Of a stretch of 64,000 nucleotides of DNA, positions 8,674 through 16,828 are shown one piece after another. Numbering within the stretch: the first letter of the stretch is position 1; each line of letters starts with the position of its first letter. Origin of the DNA: Cupriavidus sp. (GTDB taxonomy: Bacteria; Pseudomonadota; Gammaproteobacteria; Burkholderiales; Burkholderiaceae); contig JAPSLP010000010.1 of NCBI GenBank assembly GCA_031180665.1, positions 98,188-162,187 on the forward strand, read 5' to 3'. The translations under genes and the position numbers were made by a program. The notes below the pieces were generated by a model, which did not search any database, was not told where the DNA came from, and saw nothing but the letters and a program-made list of their open reading frames with translations.

Positions 8674-9552
8674 ATGCATATCGAACGCATCGGCGCCATC
8701 CGGACCGACCTTGGCGAATGCCCTGTCTGGGATGCGGATCGGCAGCGTCTATGGCTGGCCGATTGCCGCCATGGCCTGATCCATCGGATCGACGCGCAGC
8801 GCGGAAGTCATCGCACGTACGAACTGCCCGCGCCGCTCGGCTCGTTTGCCTTGAATGACGACGACAGCCTGGTGGTGGCGCTGAAGGAGGAGGTCGCCGT
8901 CTATGTTCCGTCCTCCGGCACGCTCGAGCGCCTCGCCCGCATCGATGACAGCCATCCCGATCTGCGGCTCAACGATGGCGCCGCGATGCCGGACGGCAGC
9001 TTCGTCGTCGGCACCATGCATGTTGGCCGCGCGCCGGGCGACGCGCCGCTCGGCGGCCTGTACAGGCTCGATCCCGCCGGCTGTTTCGCGCGGCTGGATC
9101 GGGGCCTGGGCGTCGTCAACGGGCCGGTGGCGCACCCGTGGCGCGCCGAACTCCATGTGGCCGACAGCGCCGCCCGCGCCATGTATCGCTACGACTTCGA
9201 CGCGATGGGCAACCTCGGTGCGCGGGCGCTGTTCGTCGATACGGCGCCATATGGGTCTGCTCCCGACGGCTGCTGCTTCGATCGCGACGGTGGCCTGTGG
9301 ACCGCGCTGGTGCATCAAGGCGCGATCGTCCGCTTCGATGCCGAGGGACGATTGTCGCATCGGATCGCATTGCCGGTAGCCCATCCGACGTCCCTGTGCT
9401 TTGGCGGACCGGCGCTCGAGGATATCTACGTCACCTCGATTCGCGACAGCGGGCGGCTGCGGGCGCGGGGATCGCTCGATGGCGCGCTGCTGCGCGTGCG
9501 GGATTCCGGCTTTTGCGGAGCCGCGCGGCCCCGCTGCCGTATCCCGTTCTAG
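8674..9552 (+). CDS. SMP-30/gluconolactonase family lactonase
   Basis: A 292-residue six-bladed beta-propeller of the SMP-30/regucalcin/gluconolactonase family. The N-terminal LGECPVWD segment carries the metal-binding Glu (residue 15). LNDGAAMPDGSFVVGTM, GVVNGPVAH and APDGCCFDRDGGLWTALVH are the other hallmark blocks for Asn/Asp metal ligands and substrate contacts. Relatives hydrolyse aldono- or other lactones in a metal-dependent way. It follows the SDR by 8 bases. The stop TAG overlaps the stop of the convergent LysR gene within the tetramer CTAG (9549-9552). Confidence 0.88.
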   Translation: MHIERIGAIRTDLGECPVWDADRQRLWLADCRHGLIHRIDAQRGSHRTYELPAPLGSFALNDDDSLVVALKEEVAVYVPSSGTLERLARIDDSHPDLRLNDGAAMPDGSFVVGTMHVGRAPGDAPLGGLYRLDPAGCFARLDRGLGVVNGPVAHPWRAELHVADSAARAMYRYDFDAMGNLGARALFVDTAPYGSAPDGCCFDRDGGLWTALVHQGAIVRFDAEGRLSHRIALPVAHPTSLCFGGPALEDIYVTSIRDSGRLRARGSLDGALLRVRDSGFCGAARPRCRIPF

Positions 9553-10502
9553 CCGGCGTTCTCGATCACCGAACTGGATTTGCCGTAGGCGGTAAAGCGC
9601 ATCGAGTCGCCCGAAACGTGCGAGGCCACGAAGTCGAGGAACAGGCGGATCTTGGCCGGAATCATCGCCGTATCGAGAATGGTCGCGTACATGCCTTCCT
9701 CGAACGTCGTATTGGTGACGCGGAACTGCGGCAACAGCCGCACCAGCGTGCCGCGCGAAAGGTCGTGATGGACCGTGTAGTCATCGAGCAGCGCGATCCC
9801 TTCCCCCAGGCGCGCCAGCTCCAGCAGCGCCACACCATTGTTCGTGATATGCCGCGGCTTGAAGCTGACTTCCTCGACACTGTCTCCCTGCTTGAATTGC
9901 CAGCTGTGGTAATTGCCGGGAAGCAGATAGGCCATGCAATCGTGCTGCAGGATATCGGACGGCTGAACCGGTGGCGGCCGGCGTGCCAGATAGGCGGGTG
10001 AGGCCACCAGATAGCGCTCGCTCTTGAACAGGATGCGCCGCTTCAGCCCCGCTTCGACCGGGGGCGAGATGCGGAAATCGATGTCGTAGTTATTGCGCCG
10101 CAGGTCCGCCTTGGACTCGGACAACACCAGTTCGACATGGATATCCGGGTATTGCTGGCGAAAGGCGGCCACCAGCTGGGGCAGCACGCCCAGGCCGAAC
10201 ATCATGCGCGAATGCACTCGCAGAATGCCCTTGGGCGCCGAGCGGATCTCGGTGATGTTGCGATGCGCCTGGTTGATGTTCCACAGGATTCCCTCGAGCT
10301 CCCGCGCATATTCCTGACCGGCCTCGGTCAGCACCACCTGCCGCGTCGAGCGCATCAGCAGCTTCACATTCAACTCGTTCTCGAAGTCGGTGATCATCCG
10401 CGACACCGATGTCGCCGATACGCCGAATTGCCGCGCGGTTTCCGAAAAACTCTCCGTCTTCGATATCGACAGAAAGAGCTCCATCGCTCGAAGCCTGTCC
10501 AT
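9549..10502 (-). CDS. LysR-family transcriptional regulator
   Basis: LysR-type regulator of about 317 residues: N-terminal winged helix-turn-helix (RAMELFLSISKTESFSETARQFGVSATSVSRMI), a linker helix, then a periplasmic-binding-like effector domain. Two adjacent ATG codons (10505 and 10502) follow GGAGGA; the second gives better spacing. Divergent from the flavin monooxygenase gene, so it is the probable regulator of that transcription unit. An inverted repeat, TACAGAA (10523-10529) and TTCTGTA (10539-10545), lies about 20 bases upstream of its start and is a good autoregulatory site. The effector domain resembles the CrgA-like subgroup, but the effector is unknown. Confidence 0.88.
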   Translation of the reverse strand: MDRLRAMELFLSISKTESFSETARQFGVSATSVSRMITDFENELNVKLLMRSTRQVVLTEAGQEYARELEGILWNINQAHRNITEIRSAPKGILRVHSRMMFGLGVLPQLVAAFRQQYPDIHVELVLSESKADLRRNNYDIDFRISPPVEAGLKRRILFKSERYLVASPAYLARRPPPVQPSDILQHDCMAYLLPGNYHSWQFKQGDSVEEVSFKPRHITNNGVALLELARLGEGIALLDDYTVHHDLSRGTLVRLLPQFRVTNTTFEEGMYATILDTAMIPAKIRLFLDFVASHVSGDSMRFTAYGKSSSVIENAG

Positions 10503-10522
10503 CATTCCTCCACTTTTTGCAG

Positions 10523-10545
10523 TACAGAACGCCGTGTTTTCTGTA
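10523..10545. promoter_or_regulatory. Candidate LysR operator (TACAGAA-N9-TTCTGTA)
   Basis: Perfect 7-base inverted repeat with a 9-base spacer in the 108-base gap between the divergent LysR and monooxygenase genes. Position and dyad form fit a LysR recognition site that overlaps the regulator's own promoter. Binding is inferred, not shown. Confidence 0.45.
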
Positions 10546-10610
10546 TTCCGGCCGGCCATATCCGACCCCTAGAATTTTCTCGAACCCGGTAAGGATTTTT
10601 AGGAGACAGC

Positions 10611-11675
10611 ATGGAATTCGGCGTATTCATTCTGGCGCAGCAGCGAGGGTACCACCAGACCTCGAAGGAAGTCATCGGCAACTCCATCGAGCAGACCGTG
10701 ATGGCGGAACAGGCGGGATTCGATACCGCGTGGTATGCCGAGCACCATTTCAACAACTACTCGTTGTCGCCCTCGCCGCTGATGACGGTGGCGCACGCCG
10801 CCGCCAAAACCAACCGCATTCGCCTCGGCACGGCAGTGTGCATCCTGCCGCTGTATCACCCGGCACGCTTCCTTGCCGAGGTGGGCTTCGTCGATACGGT
10901 ATCCGATGGCCGTCTGGAACTTGGCGTCGGATCGGGCTATCAGCAATTCGAATTCGAACGCTTTGGCGTCGACATCGCAGAGTCGGGCGCGATCTTCAAT
11001 GAATTCCTGGACGTCATTCCGAAGGGCCTGACGCAAAAGATCTTCGAGTACGAGGGGCAGTTCCTGAAGATTCCGCGCAGCTCGATTGCCGTGCGCTGCC
11101 TGCAGGACCCAATGCCGCCGCTGTGGGTGACCTCTGGCAATCCGGTTACGCTGGGCCGCGGCGTGCGCGAGAAGCACAACCTGTTCGTCACCGCGCTGCT
11201 CAATGGCAACGACGCCATTGCCGGCTTGCGCAGCCGACTGGAGAAGGTGGCGGCGGACAATGGCAAGGACCTCGATCGCGACGTCAAGTTTGGCTTCCTG
11301 CGCTGCGGCTATGCATCGGACAGCAAGGCCGAGATCGACGCCTACCTCGATTGCGCACGCTTCCAGCGGCGGATCTCCGAAAGCCTGAAGTATCGACGTG
11401 CGCAGAGCGATGACGGCTATATGGTCAAGGAGCTGCCGTCGGATAGCGATCCGACCTTCGAGCAACTGCGCCAGAACCTTCCCGTCGGCTCGGTCAACGA
11501 GGTCATCGACAAGCTGCTGGAGGAAATCAGCATTCTGCGTCCAAAGCACATCGCCTTGCAGACCCAGTTGGGCGACTTCGACCAGAAGACCATGCTCAAG
11601 CAGATTGCACTCTGGGGTGAACGGATCATTCCGGCAATCCGCAAGGAAGTCGGCCAATTGCGTGTTGCCGCCTGA
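10611..11675 (+). CDS. LLM-class flavin-dependent monooxygenase (bacterial luciferase-like)
   Basis: A 354-residue TIM-barrel luciferase-like monooxygenase that uses reduced FMN and O2. Hallmarks are MEFGVFILAQQ at the start, FDTAWYAEHHFNNYSLSPSPL near 40-60, IRLGTAVCILPLYHPARFLAEV, then VSDGRLELGVGSGY. AGGAGA lies six bases before the ATG. The adjacent gene, 11 bases downstream, is a flavin reductase, so this is a two-component monooxygenase. Possible reactions include Baeyer-Villiger oxidation of a cyclic ketone (type II enzymes), desulfonation or ring hydroxylation. The nearby lactonase and CoA genes favour the first, as inference. Confidence 0.9.
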   Translation: MEFGVFILAQQRGYHQTSKEVIGNSIEQTVMAEQAGFDTAWYAEHHFNNYSLSPSPLMTVAHAAAKTNRIRLGTAVCILPLYHPARFLAEVGFVDTVSDGRLELGVGSGYQQFEFERFGVDIAESGAIFNEFLDVIPKGLTQKIFEYEGQFLKIPRSSIAVRCLQDPMPPLWVTSGNPVTLGRGVREKHNLFVTALLNGNDAIAGLRSRLEKVAADNGKDLDRDVKFGFLRCGYASDSKAEIDAYLDCARFQRRISESLKYRRAQSDDGYMVKELPSDSDPTFEQLRQNLPVGSVNEVIDKLLEEISILRPKHIALQTQLGDFDQKTMLKQIALWGERIIPAIRKEVGQLRVAA

Positions 11676-11686
11676 GGACTGAAGCC

Positions 11687-12493
11687 ATGCGCATCCATTT
11701 GACCAATGCCGGCGCCATCACGCTGCGCGACCCGGCCGATTTCAAGCGCCTCGATGTCATGGTCGACCCGCAGTCGCGCGATCGGCTGGAGCGCGCGATT
11801 GCGCGCATCGGCCGGCGGGAGGACGAGCGCCACGTCCGGCTGGCGCCGTCCGTGCTGCGCTTTCTGTCCGGCCATGCCGGCGACCCGCAATGGGAGGCGG
11901 GATTCTCGGCGATGTTGGGCTACGCCGCCCATCAAGGCTGGGTCGATGAATGCGGCAACGTTCGTGCGCACCTGACGCTGAACGACAGCGACGAGGTCGT
12001 GTCCGTGGACGACTTCAAGGCCGCGATGCGCGCATTGCCGGCAGGGATCAGTGCGGTCACCACGGGCAGCGGCGACGATGTCGCCGGGCTGATTGTGTCG
12101 AGCCTGACTTCGGTGTCTGCCGAGCCGCCGATGGTGGGCTTCTTCGTGCAGCGTACCGCGTCGGCGCACGGGGCGCTGCTTCGTGTGGGCCGCTTCGTCG
12201 CGAACGTGCTGGGAGAAGAGCATGGCGACGTCATCAATGACTTCCTGAAGGCGCCCCAGGGTCCGGCACGCTTTGCGGCCGGCCAATGGTCGGAAGGCGA
12301 GCGCGGTCTGCCGGTGCTCAAGGACGCGCTGGCGAGCATGGAATGCGACATCGTTTGCACCGAGGTCCTTGGCACGCACGATCTGATCGTCGGCAAGATC
12401 CGCAGGACCAGCTCCCGGCAAGCCAGGCCGATCATCAACTTCAACGCGGGCACGCATCGCATTGCGCCGGCGCGCGCGGCCGTTACGCAATAG
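11687..12493 (+). CDS. Flavin reductase-domain protein with N-terminal extension
   Basis: A 268-residue protein. The C-terminal ~165 residues form a flavin reductase-like FMN-binding split barrel (FKAAMRALPAGISAVTTGSGDDVAGLIVSS, then EPPMVGFFVQRTASAH and RFVANVLGEEH). It would supply FMNH2 to the luciferase-like monooxygenase just upstream. The first ~100 residues (HVRLAPSVLRFLSGHAGD, YAAHQGWVDECGNVRAHL) are an added region not needed for reductase activity; it looks like a small helical module that could dock the partner or bind a ligand. Similar extensions occur in some two-component monooxygenase reductases. I did not recognise the extension itself. Confidence 0.85.
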   Translation: MRIHLTNAGAITLRDPADFKRLDVMVDPQSRDRLERAIARIGRREDERHVRLAPSVLRFLSGHAGDPQWEAGFSAMLGYAAHQGWVDECGNVRAHLTLNDSDEVVSVDDFKAAMRALPAGISAVTTGSGDDVAGLIVSSLTSVSAEPPMVGFFVQRTASAHGALLRVGRFVANVLGEEHGDVINDFLKAPQGPARFAAGQWSEGERGLPVLKDALASMECDIVCTEVLGTHDLIVGKIRRTSSRQARPIINFNAGTHRIAPARAAVTQ

Positions 12494-12713
12494 ACGTCCG
12501 GGCAACCCGACGGATTGACGCGTCACGCTCGCCGCCCGGGTTCACCGACACCAACGGTACGCCTTGAAGGGACCCCGCAGCCCGTGCGCGGGTCGCCACG
12601 GGCATGCCTGCGACATACCGAACCGCATGCCGGCGCCAGGAGGGGCTGCCGCGTAGTGCATCGGAGGCGGCGATCCAATCGCCGTCAATAACAAACCAGA
12701 GGAGACAAAAAGC

Positions 12714-13883
12714 ATGAAAAAGGTAGGCGCATTGATCGTCGCGCTTGGGGGAGCGTGCGGTCAGGCCAACGCGCAGATGAGCGTCACGCTGTATGGTGTC
12801 GTTGATACGGCGGTCGAGTACATCAACCACGCGGCGAGCGCGCCGGCGATCGATACGACGACGGGGCAGGTCACGCAACGGCCCGGAGGAAACCGTTTCT
12901 CGATGATCAACAGCGGCGGCCTGTCCGGTTCGCGCTGGGGCTTGCGCGGCAGCGAAACCCTGGGCGGCCGCTTGAGCGCGATCTTTACGCTCGAGAGTGG
13001 ATTCGGGCCCGACGATGGCCGATCGTCGCAGGGTGGCAGGCTGTTCGGCCGGCAGGCCTACGTCGGGCTGCAGCACGCCGACTATGGCGCGCTGACATTC
13101 GGTCGGCAGTACACGCCGATGTTCGATGTGCTGGCCGATTTCACACCGATGCGCTACGCGCCGCTGTACGAGCCGTTGAGCGCGCTGCTGGGCCCGGCCT
13201 TTCGGCTCGACAATACCGTCAAGTATTCGGGGAAATGGGGACCGTTGAGTGGTAAGGCGCATTTCAGCTTCGGCGCCGGACACGGCTCGCTCGGCGCCAT
13301 GCCGGTGGCCGGCGGCGGTGCCGGGGAAGTGCCTGGAAGCTTCCGCGACAATTCGGCATACGGTGGATCGCTGACCTACGCCTCCGGTCGCTGGGGGGTC
13401 ACCGCCATCTACGACCAGTGGAATCCCGCGCCGACCGCAGTCAATGCCGCCAGCGCGAAAAAAGCGGCGGCGGCGATCAGTTATTCGGCCGGTTCGGTCA
13501 AGCTGGTGGCGGGCTATCGATGGGCAGATACCAAGACGGCTGACGGCAATACCCTGCTGCGCGACGATCTGTACTGGGTCGGGGTCAACTACAACGTCGT
13601 TCCGGCGCTGCTGCTGCAGCTGGGCTACTACTACGACAACCTGAAACTGGCGCGCGTGGGACCCTCCACGGCTGCGACGAATCCCGCCAACCCGTGGCAG
13701 ATCAGCTTCAATGCCGACTATTCGTTGTCAAAACGCACCGACGTGTACCTGTCGCTGGCCTATGCCAGGCATTCCGGCCTGAATTTCGATTCCGCCTGGA
13801 CCGGTGTCTCGTCGGGGTACGCGCTGGCGCAGGGCAGTAACGATCAATTCGGCACCGCGATCGGCATTCGCCACCGCTTCTGA
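12714..13883 (+). CDS. Gram-negative porin (Burkholderia/Neisseria OmpC type)
   Basis: Outer-membrane general porin of 389 residues. A signal peptide (MKKVGALIVALGGACGQANAQ) ends about residue 21 and is followed by SVTLYGVVDTAVEY, the standard first strand of beta-proteobacterial porins. SRWGLRGSETLGGRLSAIFTLESGF and GRLFGRQAYVGL follow, and the chain closes with IGIRHRF, the terminal Phe used by the Bam machinery. It probably forms a 16-stranded trimer for uptake of small solutes, here perhaps the substrate of the upstream oxygenase. GAGGAGA precedes the start. A 220-base gap separates it from the flavin reductase, so it may have its own promoter. Confidence 0.93.
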   Translation: MKKVGALIVALGGACGQANAQMSVTLYGVVDTAVEYINHAASAPAIDTTTGQVTQRPGGNRFSMINSGGLSGSRWGLRGSETLGGRLSAIFTLESGFGPDDGRSSQGGRLFGRQAYVGLQHADYGALTFGRQYTPMFDVLADFTPMRYAPLYEPLSALLGPAFRLDNTVKYSGKWGPLSGKAHFSFGAGHGSLGAMPVAGGGAGEVPGSFRDNSAYGGSLTYASGRWGVTAIYDQWNPAPTAVNAASAKKAAAAISYSAGSVKLVAGYRWADTKTADGNTLLRDDLYWVGVNYNVVPALLLQLGYYYDNLKLARVGPSTAATNPANPWQISFNADYSLSKRTDVYLSLAYARHSGLNFDSAWTGVSSGYALAQGSNDQFGTAIGIRHRF

Positions 13884-13898
13884 CCACCGCAAGGAGTG

Positions 13899-13928
13899 GG
13901 CGGGGCGCGGCTTGCGCCGCGCCCCGCC
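13899..13928. terminator. GC-rich hairpin between convergent genes
   Basis: Perfect 12-base-pair inverted repeat, GGCGGGGCGCGG (13899-13910) and CCGCGCCCCGCC (13917-13928), with a 6-base loop. It sits 16 bases after the porin stop and 33 bases before the stop of the convergent RidA gene. It has no U-tract, so it may be a bidirectional pausing or mRNA-protecting hairpin rather than a textbook intrinsic terminator. Confidence 0.65.
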
Positions 13929-13960
13929 GACATGTCGTCACCGCAGCTGCGCCCGGCCGC

Positions 13961-14437
13961 TCAAGGCTTGACTGCGATCGCCCCGATCTCGACCGCCACA
14001 TCGCGCGGCAGCCGGGCCACCTGTACCGTCGCCCGCGCCGGCGTGACGCCGGTGAAATAGGTCCCGTAGACCTCGTTCATCTTGGCGAAGTCGTTCAGGT
14101 CCTTCATGTAGACGGTGGTGGAGACGACGTTGGCCATCGTCATCCCGTCGGCGGCCAGCACCGCTTTCAGGTTGTCGAGCACCAGCCGGGTCTGCGCCTC
14201 GATCGGGGCATCCTTGAGCAACTCTCCGGTCTTCGGATGGATCGGGATCTGCCCGGCAAGGTACAGCACATTGCCGGCGCGGACCGCCTGCGAGTAAGGC
14301 CCGATGGCCTTGGGCGCGTCGGGCGACGAGACGGCACGCAGTGCGCCGCCTTGCAGGGCGCCCCCATGCTGGGCGCAGGCGGACAGCGATGCCACGCCGC
14401 AAAGCGCGGCGGCAATCAAAGCAATCGATCGTTTCAT
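13961..14437 (-). CDS. RidA/YjgF-family protein with lipoprotein signal peptide
   Basis: Rid-family protein of 158 residues. The mature domain has the family signature ([22 protein letters not shown] near 45-65, then [22 protein letters not shown] at the end). The Arg that holds the substrate carboxylate in RidA enzymes is in ARATVQV. Unlike cytosolic RidA it begins with a signal peptide and lipobox (SLSAC, Cys21), so it should be a lipid-anchored periplasmic protein. It lies 33 bases after a Tat-exported PLP-type protein on the same strand. Rid proteins hydrolyse imines released by PLP enzymes, so a joint extracytoplasmic role is a reasonable inference. Confidence 0.88.
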   Translation of the reverse strand: MKRSIALIAAALCGVASLSACAQHGGALQGGALRAVSSPDAPKAIGPYSQAVRAGNVLYLAGQIPIHPKTGELLKDAPIEAQTRLVLDNLKAVLAADGMTMANVVSTTVYMKDLNDFAKMNEVYGTYFTGVTPARATVQVARLPRDVAVEIGAIAVKP

Positions 14438-14470
14438 GGGCTGACTCTTGTTGGCAAGGATTGAGGTCGG

Positions 14471-15922
14471 TTACGCCATGGCGCCGGACAGATTCCACAT
14501 CGAGTCCACCAGACGGTCGATGTCGTTGGCGTCGTGCCACAGGTGTGTCGAGATGCGGATGCCGTAGTGCTGGGCCGGCGCGCCGATGACTTCGAAGTTG
14601 ACCGAGCGGATCACGAAGCCCGGGGAGAAGTCGCTCAGCATGCGGTTGACGAAGGTCGTGGCCTTCTGCTGGTTCATCGCATCGTCGCGATTGCGGAACG
14701 GGTTGAAGCAGGTCAGCGCCGACACCAGCTTCGGATCGTCCTTCGGCGAGTACAGCGAATCGATGCCCCAGCGCTCGACGATCTTTTCCTTCAGATAGGC
14801 GGACAGCGTCAGATCGTAGGTTTCGATCTTCTTCCTGCCGATCGAGTCCCACATTTCGCAGGCGCGCGCCAGTGCCCGGAACATCGGCACGTGCAGGCTG
14901 CCGCAGGAGGTGACCGTGGCGGCGATGTCATAGGCACCGCGCGGCTGCTGCCTGGCGTAGGAACTGGTATGGATCGGGAACCAGTCGGGCAGCGGCAGCG
15001 GGTTCGATGCGCGCATCTTGTTGCGGATGACGAGGATGCCGGTGGAACCGGGGCCGCACTGCCACTTGTGGCCGGCGCCGGACATGAAGTCCATGCCGAG
15101 GGCACCGTAGTCGTACGCCATCATGCCGGGCAGGTGGGCACCGTCGACGATGCTGATCAGGCCGTGCGCCTTGACGACTTCCATCAGGTCGGCGATCGGC
15201 AGCATGGTGCCCGTCTTGTAGGTCGGCGACGACCACATCATCGCGCGCACCCGCTTGCCCTGGCCCTTCAAGGCACGGATCCGCTCGTCGAACAGCTGGA
15301 CGTAGGTGCTGGCGCTCTGGCGGTTGCCCGTCGGCAGCGCAATCATCGACACCTCGATGCCGTAGCGGTCCACTGCGATATTGAGCGGCGTCAGGCCGCC
15401 GCCGTGCTCGTGGTTGGTGGTCACCACCACATCGCCCGGCTCCCACTTGATGCCGAGAATCGCGTGGCACATGCCCGATGAGGTATTGGCCGAGAAGGCG
15501 AGCTCGTCGCGATCGACGCCGAAGCCCTTCGCCACGGCCTCGCGCAGGTCGGCGAGGTTGCCATAGCCGCTGGACGAATCCGCCGCCTTGGCGAAGTTCT
15601 CCTGCTCGAAGGTATCGAGCACGACCTGCGGCATCGAGCCGCCGGTACCGATGTTCATGTAGACCTTCTCGGGCTTGAGCACGAACATGCCCTGAACCTG
15701 CGCCCAGAAGGCTTCGTCCTGCGTCAGCTGCGAGCGCAGGTCCGATGCCTGCGCCGACGCATCGTTCGAACACGCGCTGACAAGCGGACCGAGGGCCAGC
15801 GAGCCGGCGCCGTAGGCCAGCATGCGCAGGAACTCGCGCCGCTTGGGTGTCCACCTCGCCAAGTCCTCCAACTGCGCTTGCGTCGCGACAGCCCGTCTCT
15901 GCGTTTGCTTCAGCTCGTCCAT
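14471..15922 (-). CDS. Class V aminotransferase-fold protein with Tat/lipoprotein signal
   Basis: A 483-residue protein of the isopenicillin-N-epimerase/class V aminotransferase group. An N-terminal Tat signal has the twin arginines at 28-29 (KRREFLRM), a hydrophobic stretch, and a possible lipobox ending at Cys51 (LVSAC). The PLP domain holds SSGYGNLADLREAVAKGFG, NTSSGMCHAILG, TTNHEHGGG, IVDGAHLPG (Asp binding the pyridine N) and the Schiff-base Lys in GAGHKWQCGPG. The start at 15922 follows GGGAGAGCACC. Cofactor-loaded Tat export is consistent with folding and PLP insertion in the cytoplasm. It shares an operon with the exported RidA lipoprotein. The substrate is unknown. Confidence 0.88.
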   Translation of the reverse strand: MDELKQTQRRAVATQAQLEDLARWTPKRREFLRMLAYGAGSLALGPLVSACSNDASAQASDLRSQLTQDEAFWAQVQGMFVLKPEKVYMNIGTGGSMPQVVLDTFEQENFAKAADSSSGYGNLADLREAVAKGFGVDRDELAFSANTSSGMCHAILGIKWEPGDVVVTTNHEHGGGLTPLNIAVDRYGIEVSMIALPTGNRQSASTYVQLFDERIRALKGQGKRVRAMMWSSPTYKTGTMLPIADLMEVVKAHGLISIVDGAHLPGMMAYDYGALGMDFMSGAGHKWQCGPGSTGILVIRNKMRASNPLPLPDWFPIHTSSYARQQPRGAYDIAATVTSCGSLHVPMFRALARACEMWDSIGRKKIETYDLTLSAYLKEKIVERWGIDSLYSPKDDPKLVSALTCFNPFRNRDDAMNQQKATTFVNRMLSDFSPGFVIRSVNFEVIGAPAQHYGIRISTHLWHDANDIDRLVDSMWNLSGAMA

Positions 15923-16156
15923 GGTGCTCTCCCGTTTCGTCCAACGATCGGCGCATCGGCGCATCCGCGTGTTTGCACGCATGGCGCCTGTCCAAAAAAA
16001 GTCTACGCAAACTACGGTCCAAGCATCAGGACGACTTTCCCCTACGCAGTAATACCGAGAGCGCGTTGTTGGGGCACGCAGAGGGGCATTGCGCCAGCGG
16101 GATGGCGCTGTAAAGGGGCACCATCCACGAGATGGCACCACGGTAGGGAGAAACCG

Positions 16157-16828
16157 TCAGCAGTCTGCCGCTAATGCCTCGTCGGCCAATCCGGTCGCAT
16201 GCAGATCGGAGAAGTGAACCGCGTATTTGACAAGTTCGGCCCGCCCGCCGACCTGCAGCTTCCGGCGGACATGCAGGCGATGCGTTTCGACGGTGCGTAC
16301 GGAGGTGCCGAGCCGCTCGGCAATCTCCTTGTTGGAGTAGCCTTCGGCCACCAGTTTGAGCACGGTGACCTCCTTGGGCGTCAGCGTCCGGCGCGATGAA
16401 GGGAGCGGTTCGTCGGTCTGCAGGTAGGCCTGCAGTTCGGTGTTCAGATAGGTCCCGCCCGCGGCGACCGTGCGGATCGCGGTCACCAGCTCGTGCGCGG
16501 GCGCTTCCTTGAGGACATAGGCTGCGACGCCGAGCGCGAAGGCACGGCGCACGTACTCCGGGTCCTTGTGCATCGACAGCGCGACGACCCGTATCGAAGG
16601 GAACCGCTCGGCGAACCGCGTGGCAAGCTGCAGGCCGTTGGCGTCCGGCATGTGAATGTCCGAGACGACCAGGTCGGGACGGCGCTGCGCGGCCAGTACG
16701 ATGGCGTCCTCGACGTTGGACGCCTCGCCGACCACCGTCATTTCCCCGGTGGCCTCCAGGCGCAGGCGGACGCCGTCCAGCACAAAGGGATGGTCATCGA
16801 CGAGCAGCACACGCAGGTTCGAGGTCAT
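16157..16828 (-). CDS. NarL/FixJ-family response regulator
   Basis: A 223-residue response regulator: receiver domain with the acidic pair Asp11/Asp12, the phosphoacceptor Asp57 (VVSDIHMPD) and the Lys of LKEAP; a C-terminal LuxR-type helix-turn-helix (TPKEVTVLKLVAEGYSNKEIAERLGTSVRTVETHRLHVRRKL). It overlaps the 3' end of the upstream kinase gene by 35 bases, so the two are translationally coupled and form one phosphorelay. Target genes are not identifiable from sequence; the Tat-type aminotransferase gene directly downstream is a candidate. Confidence 0.92.
   Translation of the reverse strand: MTSNLRVLLVDDHPFVLDGVRLRLEATGEMTVVGEASNVEDAIVLAAQRRPDLVVSDIHMPDANGLQLATRFAERFPSIRVVALSMHKDPEYVRRAFALGVAAYVLKEAPAHELVTAIRTVAAGGTYLNTELQAYLQTDEPLPSSRRTLTPKEVTVLKLVAEGYSNKEIAERLGTSVRTVETHRLHVRRKLQVGGRAELVKYAVHFSDLHATGLADEALAADC

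Noticed and set aside
10503..10559. Longer N-terminus of the LysR gene (MAGRNTENTAFC...)
   Set aside because: No ribosome site there, and GGAGGA precedes the internal ATG pair.
12494..12713. Terminator or small gene between the flavin reductase and porin genes
   Set aside because: Only weak GC inverted repeats and no plausible frame; the region probably holds the porin promoter.
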